Source: Actimicrobium sp035984655
GTDB lineage: Bacteria; Pseudomonadota; Gammaproteobacteria; Burkholderiales; Burkholderiaceae_D
NCBI RefSeq assembly: GCF_035984655.1
Contig: NZ_JAXCHT010000001.1
Coordinates: 288,601 to 352,600, forward strand
DNA: 64,000 nt
Direction: 5' to 3'
Shown here: positions 42,186 to 50,373 of the stretch, one piece after another
Layout of the letters: every line of letters starts with the position of its first letter
Position numbering within the stretch: the first letter of the stretch is position 1
Position numbers and translations under genes: made by a program
The notes under the pieces: generated by a model
What the model saw: the letters and a program-made list of their open reading frames with translations, nothing else
The model's database searches: none
Told to the model about the DNA's origin: nothing

Positions 42186-42895
42186 TGGCGGTGAAAGCAC
42201 TGGAGATTTCCAACCTGCACGCGTGGTACGGCGAATCACACATTTTGCATGACGTGAATCTGTCGGTCGATCAAGGTGAAGTAGTTACCTTGCTGGGCCG
42301 TAATGGCGCTGGCCGCAGCACCATCCTGCGCGCGATCATGGGCCTGACAGGAACGCGCAAGGGCTCGATCAAAATCGGCGGCGTGGAGGCGGTCGGCATG
42401 CCCACGCACAAGGTTGCGCATCTGGGTGTCGGATATTGCCCGGAGGAGCGCGGCATTTTTTCCTCCTTGTCAGCCGAAGAAAACCTGATGTTGCCGCCAC
42501 CGGTATCGAAGACTGACAAAGGCATGTCGGTTGACGAGATCTACGCCATGTTTCCAAATCTGAAGGAACGCCGGTTCATCCAGGGAACCCGTTTGTCGGG
42601 TGGTGAGCAGCAGATGCTGGCAGTGGCGCGCATTCTGCGTACCGGCGCCCGGTTGTTGCTGCTGGATGAGATTTCGGAGGGCCTGGCGCCGGTCATCGTG
42701 CAGGCGCTCGGGCGGATGATCACGATGCTCAAGGCCAAGGGTTACACCATCGTGATGGTCGAACAGAATTTCCGTTTCGCGGCACCGCTGGCGGGCCGGT
42801 TTTATGTGGTTGAGCATGGTCAGATTGTCGAGACTTTTGCTTCCGCCGAGCTGGAAGCCAAAATGCCCGTGCTCAATGAGTTGTTGGGCGTCTGA
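42185..42895 (+). CDS. livF: Liv-type ABC transporter ATP-binding protein LivF
   Basis: A 236-residue ABC ATPase of the LivF type. Walker A reads GRNGAGRST: the normally invariant Lys is Arg. I believe this variant is found in some LivF proteins, so it does not by itself mean the protein is dead, but ATP hydrolysis may rest mostly on LivG. The signature RLSGGEQQMLAVAR and Walker B LLLLDEISEGLAPVIV are intact. The ATG overlaps the livG stop by one base; a TTG codon just before is not needed. Translational coupling is likely. Confidence 0.92.
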   Translation: MAVKALEISNLHAWYGESHILHDVNLSVDQGEVVTLLGRNGAGRSTILRAIMGLTGTRKGSIKIGGVEAVGMPTHKVAHLGVGYCPEERGIFSSLSAEENLMLPPPVSKTDKGMSVDEIYAMFPNLKERRFIQGTRLSGGEQQMLAVARILRTGARLLLLDEISEGLAPVIVQALGRMITMLKAKGYTIVMVEQNFRFAAPLAGRFYVVEHGQIVETFASAELEAKMPVLNELLGV

Positions 42896-42941
42896 CTGCG
42901 ACAATGTTCTGCAAGCTGTTCATATCCTAGGAGAAGAGACA

Positions 42942-44171
42942 ATGTTGACCAAAGCAAAAACAATCAAACGCAAGACCATGGCACTGGCAGTCGCTGGTTC
43001 GGTTGCAATGGCAGTCGCCGGTAGCGCGGGTGCGCAAATCTCCGGCGATGTCGTGAAGATCGGGTTCATTACCGATATCTCCGGCCTGTATTCGGACATC
43101 GACGGCCAGGGTGGCGCCGCAGCCATCAAGATGGCGATCGCGGATTTCGGTGGCACCGTCAACGGCAAGAAAATCGAAGTGGTATCGGCTGACCACCAGA
43201 ACAAGGCCGACATCGCCGCCAGCAAGGCGCGCGAATGGTTTGACCAACAGGGTGTCGACGTGCTGATCGGCGGCACCAATTCGGGTACCAACCTGGCCAT
43301 GTCAAAGGTTGCTCTCGAAAAGAAAAAGCCATTCATCTCGATCGGCGCCGGCAGCGCCCGCCTGACCAACGAGGAATGCACACCCTACACGATTCACTAC
43401 GCCTATGACACCGTGGCGCTGGCCAAGGGTACCGGCGCAGCAGTGGTCAAACAAGGTGGCAAGAGCTGGTTCTTTTTGACGGCGGATTACGCGTTTGGCG
43501 CATCGCTGGAGAATGACACGACAACGGTGGTCAAGGCGAACGGCGGTACGGTTGCCGGCTCCGTCAAGCATCCACTGTCAGCGTCCGACTTCTCATCGTT
43601 CCTGTTGCAGGCACAAGCTTCGAAAGCGCAGATCCTCGGTCTCGCCAACGCGGGCGGCGACACCATCAACGCGATCAAGGCAGCCAATGAATTCGGCGTG
43701 ACCAAGACCATGAAGTTGGCCGGTTTGCTGATGTTTATCAACGACGTGCATTCCCTGACGCCGAAGCTGACCCAGGGCATGTACCTGACCGACAGCTGGT
43801 ACTGGGATCAAAGCGATGAGTCGCGCAAATGGTCGCGCCGCTATTTCGAAAAAATGAAAAAGATGCCGTCGAGTTTGCAGGCTGCGGATTACTCGGCAAC
43901 GCTGACGTATCTCAACGCCGTCAAGGCTGCCGGTTCGGATGACAGCGAGAAGGTGTTGGCCGAAATGCGCAAGGCCAAGGTCAACGACATGTACGCAAAG
44001 GGTGGCTACATCCGCGGCGACGGCAGCATGATTCATGAAATGTATCTGATGCAGGTGAAGACGCCGGCGGAATCGAAATATCCATGGGATTACTACAAAG
44101 TCATCCAGAAGATTCCTGGTGACGAAGCGTTCACCACGAAAGCCGAAAGCAAGTGCGCGAGCTGGAAATAA
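42942..44171 (+). CDS. Liv-type ABC transporter substrate-binding protein
   Basis: A 409-residue periplasmic binding protein of the Leu/Ile/Val family. A signal peptide covers about residues 1-31 (KTMALAVAGSVAMAVAGSAGA, cited in part as LAVAGSVAMAVAG, then QISGD). The mature part starts VVKIGFITDISGLYSDIDGQ (cited in part: IGFITDISGLYSD), a form common in binding proteins for aromatic or short organic acids rather than amino acids. ATG 42942 is chosen from a longer open frame because AGGAGA lies just upstream and the signal peptide begins there. It is followed by a hairpin (44257-44283) that may limit transcription into livH so that the binding protein is made in excess. Confidence 0.93.
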   Translation: MLTKAKTIKRKTMALAVAGSVAMAVAGSAGAQISGDVVKIGFITDISGLYSDIDGQGGAAAIKMAIADFGGTVNGKKIEVVSADHQNKADIAASKAREWFDQQGVDVLIGGTNSGTNLAMSKVALEKKKPFISIGAGSARLTNEECTPYTIHYAYDTVALAKGTGAAVVKQGGKSWFFLTADYAFGASLENDTTTVVKANGGTVAGSVKHPLSASDFSSFLLQAQASKAQILGLANAGGDTINAIKAANEFGVTKTMKLAGLLMFINDVHSLTPKLTQGMYLTDSWYWDQSDESRKWSRRYFEKMKKMPSSLQAADYSATLTYLNAVKAAGSDDSEKVLAEMRKAKVNDMYAKGGYIRGDGSMIHEMYLMQVKTPAESKYPWDYYKVIQKIPGDEAFTTKAESKCASWK

Positions 44172-44256
44172 GTCGGGCAACGCCGGCGCGTTGATGCTGT
44201 CAGTGCGGTCGCGGTCGACCGCTCCGGTTTCCCAGCGCGCCAATTTTTTGCATTCT

Positions 44257-44283
44257 CACCCGGGCCTTCCCGGGTGTTCTTTT
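44257..44283 (+). terminator. Terminator/attenuator between binding protein gene and livH
   Basis: CACCCGGG (44257-44264) pairs with CCCGGGTG (44269-44276), loop CCTT, an 8-bp stem, followed by TTCTTTT. It lies 13 bases before the livH ATG, inside the operon, so partial termination is the likely role. Confidence 0.7.
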
Positions 44284-44296
44284 CTTTGAATTTGCC

Positions 44297-45181
44297 ATGG
44301 AAATTTTCGGCGTTCCCCTTCAGGCAATGATGAGCCAGCTGTTGCTGGGGCTGGTCAATGGCTCGTTTTATGCAATGTTGTCGTTGGGCCTGGCGGTTAT
44401 CTTTGGCCTGCTTAACGTAATTAACTTCGCTCACGGCGCCCTGTACATGCTGGGTGCCTTCGCCGCCTGGATTGGCTTGACCTATTTCGGGTTGAGCTAC
44501 TGGGTGATGCTTGTGGTCGGCCCGCTGGTGGTCGGTGTGTTCGGCATCATCGTGGAAAAAACCATGCTGCGCTGGCTGTACAAGCTGGACCATCTCTACG
44601 GCCTGTTGCTGACATTCGGCATCACGTTGATGTTGGAAGGCATTTTCCGTTCAATTTATGGTGTGTCCGGGCAGCCGTATTCGGTGCCGGACGCATTGGC
44701 AGGCGCAACCGACCTTGGCTTCATGGTTTTGCCGAATTATCGAGCCTGGGTCGTTCTGGCGTCGCTGACAGTCTGTTTCGCGACCTGGTTTGTTATCGAG
44801 AAGACCCGCCTGGGCGCCTATCTGCGTGCGGGCACCGAAAACCCGAAACTGGTTGAGGCATTCGGGATCAATGTGCCGTTGATGGTCACGCTGACCTACG
44901 GCTTCGGTGTTGCCCTGGCTGCATTTGCCGGTGTACTGGCGGCGCCGGTGATCCAGGTCTCGCCGCTGATGGGCTCGAACCTGATTATCGTCGTGTTCGC
45001 GGTGGTCGTGATTGGCGGCATGGGGTCGATTCTGGGGTCCATTCTAACCGGACTCGGACTGGGAATCATCGAAGGTCTCACCCGCGTCTTTTATCCTGAG
45101 CTGTCGGCGACGGTGGTGTTCATCGTCATGGCAATCGTGCTGATGATTCGTCCTGCCGGGCTGTTTGGCAAAGAAAAATAG
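44297..45181 (+). CDS. livH: Liv-type ABC transporter permease LivH
   Basis: A 294-residue inner-membrane permease with about eight helices. It has the LivH-type start (LLLGLVNGSFYAMLSLGLAVIF, cited in part: NGSFYAMLSLGLAVIFG), then NVINFAHGALYMLGAF, and a late cytoplasmic EAA-like loop ENPKLVEAFGINVPLM followed by GFGVALAAFAGVL. The C-terminus is hydrophobic and ends RPAGLFGKEK, typical of the family. It pairs with LivM encoded 98 bases downstream. Confidence 0.93.
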   Translation: MEIFGVPLQAMMSQLLLGLVNGSFYAMLSLGLAVIFGLLNVINFAHGALYMLGAFAAWIGLTYFGLSYWVMLVVGPLVVGVFGIIVEKTMLRWLYKLDHLYGLLLTFGITLMLEGIFRSIYGVSGQPYSVPDALAGATDLGFMVLPNYRAWVVLASLTVCFATWFVIEKTRLGAYLRAGTENPKLVEAFGINVPLMVTLTYGFGVALAAFAGVLAAPVIQVSPLMGSNLIIVVFAVVVIGGMGSILGSILTGLGLGIIEGLTRVFYPELSATVVFIVMAIVLMIRPAGLFGKEK

Positions 45182-45279
45182 TGAGCAGTTGCTGTCGGCC
45201 AGCAACAAGACTGGCTTGCGTAACCACAACGGATTGATCAGGGCAGGGTGACTCCGCTGCCGCAATGGAGCTTGAAAGT

Positions 45280-46242
45280 ATGAACAAGATAATCGGTTAC
45301 GGAATCGTCCTGGTCGCATTGCTGTGCGCGCCCTATTTGGTGTACCCGGTGTTTCTGATGAAGGTGTTGTGCTTTGCACTGTTTGCTTGTGCATTTAACC
45401 TGTTGATCGGATTTACCGGGTTGTTGTCGTTCGGACACGCAATCTTCTTTGGCGGCGCCGGGTACGTCGCGGGTTATGCGATGACCAAAATGGGGTTGTC
45501 TCCCGAGCTCGGTATCCTGGCCGGGTCGCTGGCAGGCGCGCTGATTGGTTTGATGGTTGGCAGCCTGGCGATTCGTCGGCAGGGGATTTATTTCACCATG
45601 ATTACGCTGGCGCTGGCCCAGATGTTGTACTTCGTGTTTTTACAGGCGAAGTTCACCGGCGGTGAAGATGGCTTGCAGGGCGTGCCTCGCGGCAAATTAC
45701 TTGGCTTGATCGATTTGTCCAACGACACCACGCTGTATTTCCTGGTGTTGGCGATCGCGGTGGGCGGCTACGCCCTCATCATGCGTATCGTCCATTCGCA
45801 CTTTGGTCAGGTACTCAAGGCCATCAAGGAGAACGAACCGCGCGCCATTTCCCTCGGCTACGACGTGAACAAGTACAAGTTATTGGCATTCGTCCTGTCG
45901 GCCGGCTTGTCTGGGCTTGCCGGCGCGACCAAGACGCTGGTGCTGGGTTTCGAGACACTGACGGACGTGCATTGGTCAATGTCCGGACTGGTGGTGTTGA
46001 TGACTCTGGTGGGCGGCCTTGGAACGTTGGTCGGCCCGATCGTCGGCGCGGTAATCATCATCGCGCTGGAGAACAAACTGGGTGACGCCGGTGACTGGTT
46101 GGCAACCGTCACCCAGATCGAGTGGTTTCGCTCCATCGGTGAATCGGTGACGATTGTCATTGGCCTCATCTTCATTATCTGCGTGCTGGTGTTCCGTCGC
46201 GGGATTGTCGGCGAACTGGCAGCACGTTTCAAACGCAGCTGA
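45280..46242 (+). CDS. livM: Liv-type ABC transporter permease LivM
   Basis: A 320-residue permease with about nine helices, the second membrane subunit of the transporter. Landmarks are FALFACAFNLLIGFTGLLSFGHA (cited in part: NLLIGFTGLLSFGHAIFFG), GIYFTMITLALAQM, and the EAA-like loop KENEPRAISLGYDVNKYK. An in-frame ATG at 45265 overlaps a GGAG motif; ATG 45280 sits nine bases after that GGAG and is the better start. The stop codon is directly adjacent to the stop of the convergent alcohol dehydrogenase (46243). Confidence 0.93.
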   Translation: MNKIIGYGIVLVALLCAPYLVYPVFLMKVLCFALFACAFNLLIGFTGLLSFGHAIFFGGAGYVAGYAMTKMGLSPELGILAGSLAGALIGLMVGSLAIRRQGIYFTMITLALAQMLYFVFLQAKFTGGEDGLQGVPRGKLLGLIDLSNDTTLYFLVLAIAVGGYALIMRIVHSHFGQVLKAIKENEPRAISLGYDVNKYKLLAFVLSAGLSGLAGATKTLVLGFETLTDVHWSMSGLVVLMTLVGGLGTLVGPIVGAVIIIALENKLGDAGDWLATVTQIEWFRSIGESVTIVIGLIFIICVLVFRRGIVGELAARFKRS

Positions 46243-47418
46243 TCACATTGCAGCGGCGTAGATACGTCGCGCATCATCACGGCTGACCGCGCGCGGGTTG
46301 TTTCCAAGCAGCCGCGTTTGTAGCATGGCATCGTCAGCGAGTCGATCAAGATCCGATTCGCCGATGCCGACGTCTCGCAGTCGCGTTGCGATTCCCACCT
46401 CGATAGCCAATTGTTCCATCGACGCGATCAAGGCGTTGCAACGGGATTCCGGTGATCCATTCACACCCGGCACAATCAAGTCGGCCAGCTCTGCATACAG
46501 CCCGCATGCGTCCGGGGCGTTGAATCGGAGTACATGTGGTAGCACCAGTGAATTGGACAGCCCGTGCGGCACGTGGAAAATTCCCCCGATCGGGTAGGCC
46601 AGTGCGTGCACTGCGGCACAGGGCGCATTGGCAAATGCCTGCCCCGCGAGCATCGCACCAAGCAGCATCGCTTCACGCGCCGCAAGATTCGTTCCATCCG
46701 TGCAGGCCACCCGCAGGTTGGTTGCTATCAGTCCCAATGCCTGGCGGGCGAGGGCGTCCGACAGGGGGTTTTTCTTGTGCCTGGTGGTATAGGCTTCAAT
46801 CGCATGGACCATTGCATCGATGCCAGTGGCTGCAGTGACGTGCGGCGGTAAGCCTGTGGTCAGTGTGGCGTCAAGGATCGCCAGGTCAGCGTATAAGCGC
46901 GGCGAGACAACGCCCATCTTGGTCGTTGCTCCGGTGGTAACGATGGAAATCGGTGTTACCTCGGAGCCTGTTCCTGCGGTGGTCGGAATTTGAACCAGTG
47001 GCAGACGCTTGCCTGTGACGTTGCCTATGCCGTACATTTTCTGGAGCGGCTGGTCGCTGGCAACGAGGATTGCGATCAGCTTTGCGACGTCCATAGAGCT
47101 ACCTCCGCCGAGCCCGATGACGAGTTCGACTTGCTGTTCTCGCGCCGCAGCGGCTGCACGCAGGACCACGGCTTCGGGCGGGTCGGCGACAACTTCGGCG
47201 AATACAGTGACCTCGAATTTGGCGCTCGTCAGGGACGCAACGGGGGAATCTACCAAGCCGGTGGCCAGAAAGCCTGGATCGGTGACAATCAGAACGCGAC
47301 GGACCCCGGGAAATTTTTCAGAAAGAATAGCGCCGAGCTCGCCCGCCGCGCCTTGTTGACAAAGAATGCTGGGAACGGTGTCGAACGAAAAAGGCTTCGT
47401 GGCTAGGTTGGTGTTCAT
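46243..47418 (-). CDS. Iron-containing alcohol dehydrogenase
   Basis: A 391-residue group III (iron-dependent) alcohol dehydrogenase, NAD(P)-linked. The nucleotide-binding motif is GLGGGSSMDVAK (about residue 100), followed by QIPTTAGTGSEVTPISIV; the metal ligands lie in ILDATLTTGLPPHVTAATGIDAMVHAIE (Asp, His) and ALAYPIGGIFHVPHG (His, His). Length is normal. It is convergent with livM with no spacer. It may take part in the same catabolic route, for example oxidation of a diol or alcohol such as 1,3-propanediol to 3-hydroxypropionaldehyde; that is inference from proximity only. Confidence 0.9.
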   Translation of the reverse strand: MNTNLATKPFSFDTVPSILCQQGAAGELGAILSEKFPGVRRVLIVTDPGFLATGLVDSPVASLTSAKFEVTVFAEVVADPPEAVVLRAAAAAREQQVELVIGLGGGSSMDVAKLIAILVASDQPLQKMYGIGNVTGKRLPLVQIPTTAGTGSEVTPISIVTTGATTKMGVVSPRLYADLAILDATLTTGLPPHVTAATGIDAMVHAIEAYTTRHKKNPLSDALARQALGLIATNLRVACTDGTNLAAREAMLLGAMLAGQAFANAPCAAVHALAYPIGGIFHVPHGLSNSLVLPHVLRFNAPDACGLYAELADLIVPGVNGSPESRCNALIASMEQLAIEVGIATRLRDVGIGESDLDRLADDAMLQTRLLGNNPRAVSRDDARRIYAAAM

Positions 47419-47597
47419 TTATGCTTCCTGTAACGGTCATCTTGGTGCAATTTTACTGTGCAGTAGCTCGCCGCGGTAGAATGTTGTCGATCGAATCATC
47501 CCGGTTTTGCCCCAGCTTCAGGGCTTGTCGTCGAGAACGCCTGGAAGCGGTCGCATGTTACGGCGGTGATTCGGGAAGTTATCCAATCGGGTCGGAT

Positions 47598-47613
47598 TGT
47601 TTCACGTGAAACA
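47598..47613. promoter_or_regulatory. parS: parS site 1 (perfect)
   Basis: TGTTTCACGTGAAACA, the perfect 16-base ParB recognition palindrome. It lies between the alcohol dehydrogenase and the unknown gene at 47638, about 4.2 kb from parB. Confidence 0.95.
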
Positions 47614-47637
47614 CGCAAAATAAGAGTGAGGACTACG

Positions 47638-48318
47638 GTGCACGACTCAGCAATTTTTCAGCGTACCGAAGCCGGGCGCGCTGAAATCCAAACAAAAATG
47701 CATGGCTTGACGCAAAGCGAGCGTCTCGCGCTGATTGTCATTGATGGCATCACACCATATATCGCGCTACGCGAAAAACTGAAGGGTCTTGCTGACGAGC
47801 GCTTCGAGAGGGCGCTTGCCAGTCTGGCCAAAAAGCACCTGATCTTTGAAGTACTGCTTAAAGAAGACAACGTCGTGCCAGATCATTTCGAGCCGGAGGT
47901 GATTGATCGCTTTCTGCAGCAGGATCCGATGGATCCGGTCACGATCATTTCCTTTGACGCCGAAGGTGACTTTGATCTCGATATGCCGGCTGAAATTGCG
48001 CTGCCGATCCCGCCCACGCCATCGCATGCGCCGTTAGTGCAGGATGCCGCTCTCGGGGTCGATGATGATTTGTTGCCACTCGAGAAAGATGTTCACGTTT
48101 CTCAGGCCCCCAAAATCACCAGTGTCGATTTTTACGTGCCATTGGAGAAGGGCCGTCCGGAAATCGCTGGCACGAGGGCGCCGAATGCATCTCCGGTGGT
48201 TCGCGCGCGTGGGGCGGCGCCGGTCCTTTCATCGAGCCGTCTGCAATGGGGGCAGGTGTTCGTCGCTGCGGGGGTGATCCTGATCGTGGGCTCGGTCCTG
48301 CTACGCTGGATGCGCTGA
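47638..48318 (+). CDS. Hypothetical C-tail-anchored protein between two parS sites
   Basis: I do not recognise this 226-residue protein. The start is probably GTG 47638: it follows a GTGAGGA site, while an upstream in-frame start at 47566 would run through the parS palindrome. Residues 10-100 look like a helical wing-like domain (TEAGRAEIQTKMHGLTQSER, cited in part: LTQSERLALIVIDGI, then LREKLKGLADERFERALASLAKKHLI), which resembles a winged-helix fold. A Pro/acidic linker follows (FDLDMPAEIALPIPPTPS), and the C-terminus has one membrane helix (VFVAAGVILIVGSVLLRWMR). So it is likely a cytoplasmic protein anchored by its tail. Location in the partition region between two parS sites hints at a chromosome-related role; this is speculative. 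Confidence 0.65.
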   Translation: MHDSAIFQRTEAGRAEIQTKMHGLTQSERLALIVIDGITPYIALREKLKGLADERFERALASLAKKHLIFEVLLKEDNVVPDHFEPEVIDRFLQQDPMDPVTIISFDAEGDFDLDMPAEIALPIPPTPSHAPLVQDAALGVDDDLLPLEKDVHVSQAPKITSVDFYVPLEKGRPEIAGTRAPNASPVVRARGAAPVLSSSRLQWGQVFVAAGVILIVGSVLLRWMR

Positions 48319-48319
48319 A

Positions 48320-48335
48320 GGTTTCACGTGAAACA
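48320..48335. promoter_or_regulatory. parS: parS site 2 (one mismatch)
   Basis: GGTTTCACGTGAAACA, identical to the consensus except for the first base. It lies two bases after the stop of the unknown gene and about 90 bases before mnmG. A TATAAT (48386-48391) downstream may be the mnmG -10 box, though no good -35 is placed for it. Confidence 0.92.
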
Positions 48336-48423
48336 TGCGTCGCGCGGTTCCAACATTGGATCGGCTTGCAGGGTCGAAAAGACTTTATAATCTCGCCTCT
48401 GTTCACCGTCCATCGGGCGAAAT

Positions 48424-50361
48424 ATGCAATATCCATCAGAATTTGACGTCATCGTGGTAGGCGGCGGTCACGCGGGTACCGAGGCTGCATTGGCCTCGGC
48501 CCGTATGGGGCAAACTACATTGCTCCTGACGCACAACATTGAAACGCTTGGGCAGATGTCCTGCAATCCTTCCATCGGCGGGATTGGCAAAGGGCACTTG
48601 GTTCGAGAAGTTGACGCAATGGGTGGTGCGATGGCAATCGCCACTGACGAAGCGGGTATTCAATTTCGCATATTGAACTCATCAAAAGGTCCGGCCGTGC
48701 GGGCCACCCGCGCCCAAGCCGACCGCATCATGTACAAGCAGGCGATCCGCTCCCGGTTGGAAAATCAGCCAAATTTGTGGTTGTTCCAGCAAGCGGTCGA
48801 TGACCTGATCGTGGAAGGCGAGCGTGTTGTCGGTGCCGACACACAGATTGGCATTCGTTTCCGCAGTCGTTCAGTCGTGCTGACGGCCGGCACTTTTCTC
48901 GATGGGAAAATCCACGTTGGACTGAATAATTACGCCGCCGGGAGGGCTGGTGACCCACCTGCCGTTTCATTGTCGGCGCGCCTCAAGGAGTTGCGCCTGC
49001 CGCAGGGGCGCCTGAAAACCGGCACGCCGCCACGTCTGGATGGACGCACCATTGATTTTTCAGTCATGCAGGAGCAGCCTGGCGACCTCGATCCGGTGCC
49101 GGTGTTTTCCGTGATGGGCACCGCCGCGATGCACCCGCGTCAATTGCCGTGCTGGATTACCCACACCAATGAGCGCACCCACGACATCATTCGCGCGGGG
49201 CTCGATCGCAGCCCCATGTACACCGGAGTGATCGAAGGTGTCGGCCCGCGCTATTGTCCATCCATCGAAGACAAGATTCATCGTTTCGCTGGCAAGGCTT
49301 CGCATCAGATATTTCTTGAGCCAGAGGGCCTGACCACGCACGAGTTCTACCCGAACGGGATCTCGACCAGTCTGCCCTTTGATGTGCAGCTGGCACTGGT
49401 GCAATCGATGGTCGGCCTCGAGCGTGCGCACATCCTGCGTCCCGGCTATGCGATCGAATACGATTATTTCGATCCGCGTGGTCTGAAGGCCTCGCTCGAA
49501 ACCAAGGCCATCCAGGGGTTGTTCTTTGCAGGACAAATTAACGGCACAACCGGCTACGAAGAGGCGGCAGCACAGGGCATGCTGGCTGGCTTGAATGCAG
49601 CCCTGCAGACGCAGGGGAGGGCCGCCTGGACACCGGGCCGGGACCAGGCCTACCTCGGCGTGTTGGTCGATGATCTGATCACACAGGGTGTGCAGGAGCC
49701 TTACCGGATGTTCACGAGCCGCGCCGAATATCGCCTGAGTCTGCGCGAAGATAACGCCGACATGCGCTTGACCGAGATTGGTCGGGAACTTGGTTGCGTC
49801 GGCGACGTGCAATGGGCCGCCTTCGAGCGCAAGCGCGAAGCGGTGGCGAGGGAGCTTGAGCGACTGCGTTCCACCTGGGTTAGTCCGAAAGTGTTATCCG
49901 ACGCTGAAGCCGAGCGCGTTCTGGGGAAGCCGATTGAGCGCGAGTATGCGCTTGCCGACCTGCTGCGGCGTCCGAACATCAGTTATGCCGCCGTGCTCAG
50001 TCTGACCGGAACCGACGGGCAGCCGTTGGCCGGTGTCGGCGTGGATGATCCCGTGGTGCGAGAGCAGATCGAGATCCAGTTGAAGTACGCCGGGTATATC
50101 GATCGACAAGCCAAGGAAATCGAGCGCCACGAGTACTACGAACACCTCAAGCTGCCGAGCGGATTCGATTATCTCGGCGTTCCTGCTCTGTCGACGGAAG
50201 TTCGCCAGAAATTGCATCAACAGCGGCCCGAAACGCTTGGCCAGGCATCGCGCATTTCCGGTGTGACGCCGGCCGCGATTTCGTTGTTGTTGGTGCACTT
50301 GAAGAAAGGCGGCTTCAAGGAGTTTGCTTCTGTCCCGGTGGTGACCGATGTTGCAGCATAA
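48424..50361 (+). CDS. mnmG: tRNA uridine-5-carboxymethylaminomethyl modification enzyme MnmG
   Basis: A 645-residue FAD enzyme (GidA) that works with MnmE at the wobble uridine of several tRNAs. The FAD-binding start is FDVIVVGGGHAGTEAALASAR; other landmarks are CNPSIGGIGKGHLVREVDAMGG, GTFLDGKIHVG, GRLKTGTPPRLDGRTIDFS, and the late FFAGQINGTTGYEEAAAQG. The C-terminal MnmE-binding region is complete (ending near RISGVTPAAISLLLVHLKK, cited in part: ISGVTPAAISLLLVHLKK). Length is normal. It starts the mnmG-rsmG-parA-parB cluster; rsmG begins 12 bases after its stop. Confidence 0.97.
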   Translation: MQYPSEFDVIVVGGGHAGTEAALASARMGQTTLLLTHNIETLGQMSCNPSIGGIGKGHLVREVDAMGGAMAIATDEAGIQFRILNSSKGPAVRATRAQADRIMYKQAIRSRLENQPNLWLFQQAVDDLIVEGERVVGADTQIGIRFRSRSVVLTAGTFLDGKIHVGLNNYAAGRAGDPPAVSLSARLKELRLPQGRLKTGTPPRLDGRTIDFSVMQEQPGDLDPVPVFSVMGTAAMHPRQLPCWITHTNERTHDIIRAGLDRSPMYTGVIEGVGPRYCPSIEDKIHRFAGKASHQIFLEPEGLTTHEFYPNGISTSLPFDVQLALVQSMVGLERAHILRPGYAIEYDYFDPRGLKASLETKAIQGLFFAGQINGTTGYEEAAAQGMLAGLNAALQTQGRAAWTPGRDQAYLGVLVDDLITQGVQEPYRMFTSRAEYRLSLREDNADMRLTEIGRELGCVGDVQWAAFERKREAVARELERLRSTWVSPKVLSDAEAERVLGKPIEREYALADLLRRPNISYAAVLSLTGTDGQPLAGVGVDDPVVREQIEIQLKYAGYIDRQAKEIERHEYYEHLKLPSGFDYLGVPALSTEVRQKLHQQRPETLGQASRISGVTPAAISLLLVHLKKGGFKEFASVPVVTDVAA

Positions 50362-50373
50362 GGCGGCCCGACA

